Of a stretch of DNA of 64,000 bases, positions 62,547 to 64,000 are shown one piece after another. Origin of the DNA: Sulfuritalea sp. (lineage in GTDB: Bacteria > Pseudomonadota > Gammaproteobacteria > Burkholderiales > Rhodocyclaceae). Below the pieces are notes generated by a model, which ran no database searches, was not told where the DNA came from, and was given only the letters and a program-made list of their open reading frames with translations. The position numbers and the translations under genes are program-made. The stretch spans positions 1-64,000 of the forward strand of contig JADJQA010000034.1 of the NCBI GenBank assembly GCA_016712985.1, in the 5' to 3' direction. Position 1 is the stretch's first letter. The number at the start of each line of letters is the position of its first letter.

Positions 62547-62628
62547 TTGCACCATGATGCAATTATAGATTTACAATTATTGCTTGTTAATGCAATATAT
62601 TGTCTCTATATTTTGCATTATGATGCAA
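62547..62628 (+). promoter_or_regulatory. Three operator-like palindromes at 33-bp spacing
   Basis: Three sites share the form TTGCNN-N4-ATGCAA: TTGCACCATGATGCAA (62547-62562), TTGCTTGTTAATGCAA (62580-62595) and TTGCATTATGATGCAA (62613-62628, a perfect inverted repeat of TTGCAT/ATGCAA). The starts are exactly 33 bp apart, about three helical turns. The last ends 5 bp before the ATG of mobile mystery protein A, an XRE-type regulator, so autoregulation is the natural reading. The spacers are AT-rich and could hold a -10 (TATATT). Confidence 0.75.
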
Positions 62629-62632
62629 AGCC

Positions 62633-63121
62633 ATGAAATCGAACTTCTCTGAACTCAAGCTCCGCCAACTCGATGCCAGCCTGAACCGTTGGCGCAGCGC
62701 CGATTTACCGTCGCGCCCGCCTTCGGGTTGGATCAAGGCCGTCCGCGAAGGCTTGGGCATGGCCGCGACGCACCTGGCCGCGCGCCTGGGCGTCACACCC
62801 TCGACAGTCACCCGGCTGGAGACCTCCGAGGCCGACGACACCGTCAGCCTGGCCACATTGCGCCGCGCCGCCGAGTCATTGGGCTGCGAACTGCACTATG
62901 CCCTGGTGCCCAGACAGAGCCTCGCCGACACCCTGGAAAACCGCGCCCTGGCCCTGGCACGCCAACAGATGGCCGCCGTCAGCCACACCATGGCGCTGGA
63001 AGCGCAGGCCACTTCGCGCGAGGCCGTCGAGGTGCAGACCCGCGCCCTGGCCGAGAACCTGCTAAAGGGCTCGCGTCGCGCCCTGTGGAAAGCATCGGCA
63101 GCGGAGAAATCGGCGACATGA
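62633..63121 (+). CDS. Mobile mystery protein A (XRE-type regulator/antitoxin)
   Basis: A 162-residue protein. A helix-turn-helix lies at about 40-90: IKAVREGLGMAATHLAARLG and VTPSTVTRLETSE, followed by TLRRAAESLGCELHYALVPR. A helical C-terminal tail (NRALALARQQMAAVSHTMAL) follows. This is the architecture of the family called mobile mystery protein A, always paired with the Fic-domain protein B. It overlaps gene B by 4 bp (ATGA). Its promoter carries three likely binding sites. Confidence 0.88.
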   Translation: MKSNFSELKLRQLDASLNRWRSADLPSRPPSGWIKAVREGLGMAATHLAARLGVTPSTVTRLETSEADDTVSLATLRRAAESLGCELHYALVPRQSLADTLENRALALARQQMAAVSHTMALEAQATSREAVEVQTRALAENLLKGSRRALWKASAAEKSAT

Positions 63122-63405
63122 CCGTCAAGCTCGACACTCCGCCCGGCGCCACACCGCTCGATGCCGACGAAATCGCCGTGCGCTTCCATCACCGCCTGGT
63201 CGCGATCCATCCCTTTCCCAATGGCAACGGGCGTCATGCCCGGCTGATGGCCGATCTGCTGGTCGAGCGTCTGGGCCACCCCAGTTTCACCTGGGGCAGC
63301 CGCAGTTTGGTCGATGCCGGTGAGACTCGGCAACGCTACATCGCCGCCCTGCAAGCCGCCGACGCGCGCAACATCGCGCCCTTGCTCGCCTTCGCCCGTG
63401 GCTAG
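63118..63405 (+). pseudogene. Mobile mystery protein B (Fic domain), internally deleted
   Basis: The frame from ATG 63118 begins normally (VKLDTPPGATPLDADE) and then jumps straight to EIAVRFHHRLVAIHPFPNGNGRHARLMADLL, the Fic core with its catalytic His and Arg, and ends RNIAPLLAFARG. The family is about 190-200 residues; here 95, so roughly 100 codons after residue 18 are gone while the frame is kept. The inhibitory/flap region and early helices of the Fic fold are missing. AMPylation activity is unlikely but the HPFPNGNGR motif itself is intact. Confidence 0.85.
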
Positions 63406-63446
63406 TGTAGCGTTGCGTTGTTGAAGGAACATTGAAAAGCCTATCC

Positions 63447-63523
63447 CGTCGTTCCCGCGAAAGCGGGAACCCAGTGTTCTTGTCCGCGAACGTCGCTGGA
63501 TTCCCGCTTTCGCGGGAATGACG
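63447..63523. repeat. REP-like inverted repeat pair
   Basis: Two hairpins, TTCCCGCGAAAGCGGGAA and TTCCCGCTTTCGCGGGAA, are arranged head to head as CGTCG-hairpin-CCCAG and CTGGA-hairpin-TGACG. This is a very common proteobacterial intergenic element of the same design as the core of 57126-57324. A further hairpin, CCCCGGACTCGATCCGGGG with a GCAATGACG tail (63604-63630), looks like a half unit. The 63406-63703 gap holds nothing else. Confidence 0.8.
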
Positions 63524-63703
63524 AAACCTTGACCCATAAGTCGCTCTTAGCCTGCAACGCTGCAATAGCAGGTAGTCACGTTGAAGATAATGGATGGATT
63601 CGTCCCCGGACTCGATCCGGGGTCAAGAACGCAATGACGATATGGTACATGGTCACTGTATCCCCGGAGCCCCGGCGATACTCAGCGATCCTGCAAGACG
63701 CGG

Positions 63704-63985
63704 CTACTCGTCCTCCTCGCCGCCCACGCCGTCGCGGCGCGGGACGGTTTGCGGGTCGCAGGTGATGGGGCGGTAGATTTCGACGCGATCGCCGGGCTTG
63801 AGCACCACGTCGAGCTTGACCACGCGGCCGAAGATGCCGACTTTCTGCACGCCCAGGTCGATGGTCGGAAACATCCTCAGGATCCCGGACTTCTCGATCG
63901 CGGCCGCTACCGTGCTGTCGTCGGGCACCTCGGTGGTCAGCCAGATCTGGTTGGTGATCTCGGAATAGGCAACGCCGATCTGCAT
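63704..63985 (-). CDS. rnfH: RnfH-type ubiquitin-like protein
   Basis: A 93-residue beta-grasp protein beginning MQIGVAYSEITNQIWLTTEV with the conserved IGIFGR-like block VGIFGRVVKLDVVLKPGDRVEIYRPI, the RnfH/YfjF signature. GGAGG lies upstream of ATG 63985, at the window edge. Such genes usually follow the ratA-type toxin gene and smpB in betaproteobacteria; those would lie just beyond the window. The acidic C-terminal tail (EEDE) is duplicated in decayed form at 61496-61533 at the DNA level. Confidence 0.92.
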   Translation of the reverse strand: MQIGVAYSEITNQIWLTTEVPDDSTVAAAIEKSGILRMFPTIDLGVQKVGIFGRVVKLDVVLKPGDRVEIYRPITCDPQTVPRRDGVGGEEDE

Positions 63986-64000
63986 GCTGCCTCCTACGCG

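Overview
The window looks like chromosomal DNA of a high-GC betaproteobacterium, most likely of the Rhodocyclales or a close relative. This rests on gene order and protein resemblance only: accB-accC-prmA-DUF3426 protein; an aa3-type cytochrome oxidase cluster leading into rpoH-ftsX-ftsE-ftsY; lolB-ispE-tRNA-Gln-prs-rplY-pth-ychF. No 16S gene is present.

Layout. 1-9.1 kb: 3' end of apaH, a SlyB-like lipoprotein gene, a PfkB sugar/nucleoside kinase, then a leftward block (DUF3426 protein, prmA, accC, accB, aroQ, TlpA-like thioredoxin, nucleotidyltransferase-like gene) and rightward mpl. 9.3-16.9 kb: cytochrome c oxidase cluster coxB-coxA-small protein-cox11-DUF2970-coxC-(DUF2909)-surf1-SCO-like-ctaB, with an FNR/ANR-like box upstream and no ctaA or senC. 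17-21 kb: leftward rpoH, preceded by a near-perfect CIRCE operator, a small unknown protein, ftsX, ftsE and ftsY. 21-33.3 kb: a pair of M16 peptidase genes, rsmD, coaD, ferredoxin, mutM, a TPR protein, lolB, ispE, tRNA-Gln(UUG), prs, rplY, pth, ychF. 33.3-38.2 kb: signalling genes (PAS, CBS, GGDEF) mixed with wreckage: two transposase remnants, an aconitase fragment and a broken membrane-protein gene. 38.2-44 kb: thioredoxin, gluQ, CoA-binding protein, guaC, SGNH esterase, SLC13/RCK transporter. 44.3-52.8 kb: a secreted protein, a zeta-toxin-like remnant, then a four-gene cluster of circularly permuted ATP-grasp, alpha-E, Anbu-type proteasome-like peptidase and a giant transglutaminase/DUF2126 protein. 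53-57 kb: ion-transport and universal-stress genes, some chimeric or internally deleted. 57-64 kb: accessory zone with a MITE-like element, toxin-antitoxin debris, MFS and DUF5675 fragments, a damaged type II restriction-modification cassette with its own HTH gene, a YgiT/DUF4258 toxin-antitoxin remnant, a DUF599 protein, the 'mobile mystery protein' A/B pair behind three evenly spaced operators, and rnfH at the edge.

Most interesting points. (1) The Anbu/ATP-grasp/alpha-E/transglutaminase cluster is intact and is the best candidate for a poorly understood biochemical system (probable peptide ligation and hydrolysis). (2) Three palindromes TTGCxx-N4-ATGCAA sit at exactly 33-bp intervals before mobile mystery protein A, whose partner, the Fic-domain protein B, has lost most of its middle. 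(3) The restriction-modification cassette has a one-base frameshift in the methylase and an in-frame TAG in the endonuclease. (4) A dispersed intergenic repeat occurs three times and one copy abuts the start of a peptidase gene. (5) Single-base frameshifts are strikingly common, including in genes as conserved as coxA. Several lie in homopolymer runs, so consensus error is a serious alternative to true decay, and every 'pseudogene' call below should be read with that in mind.
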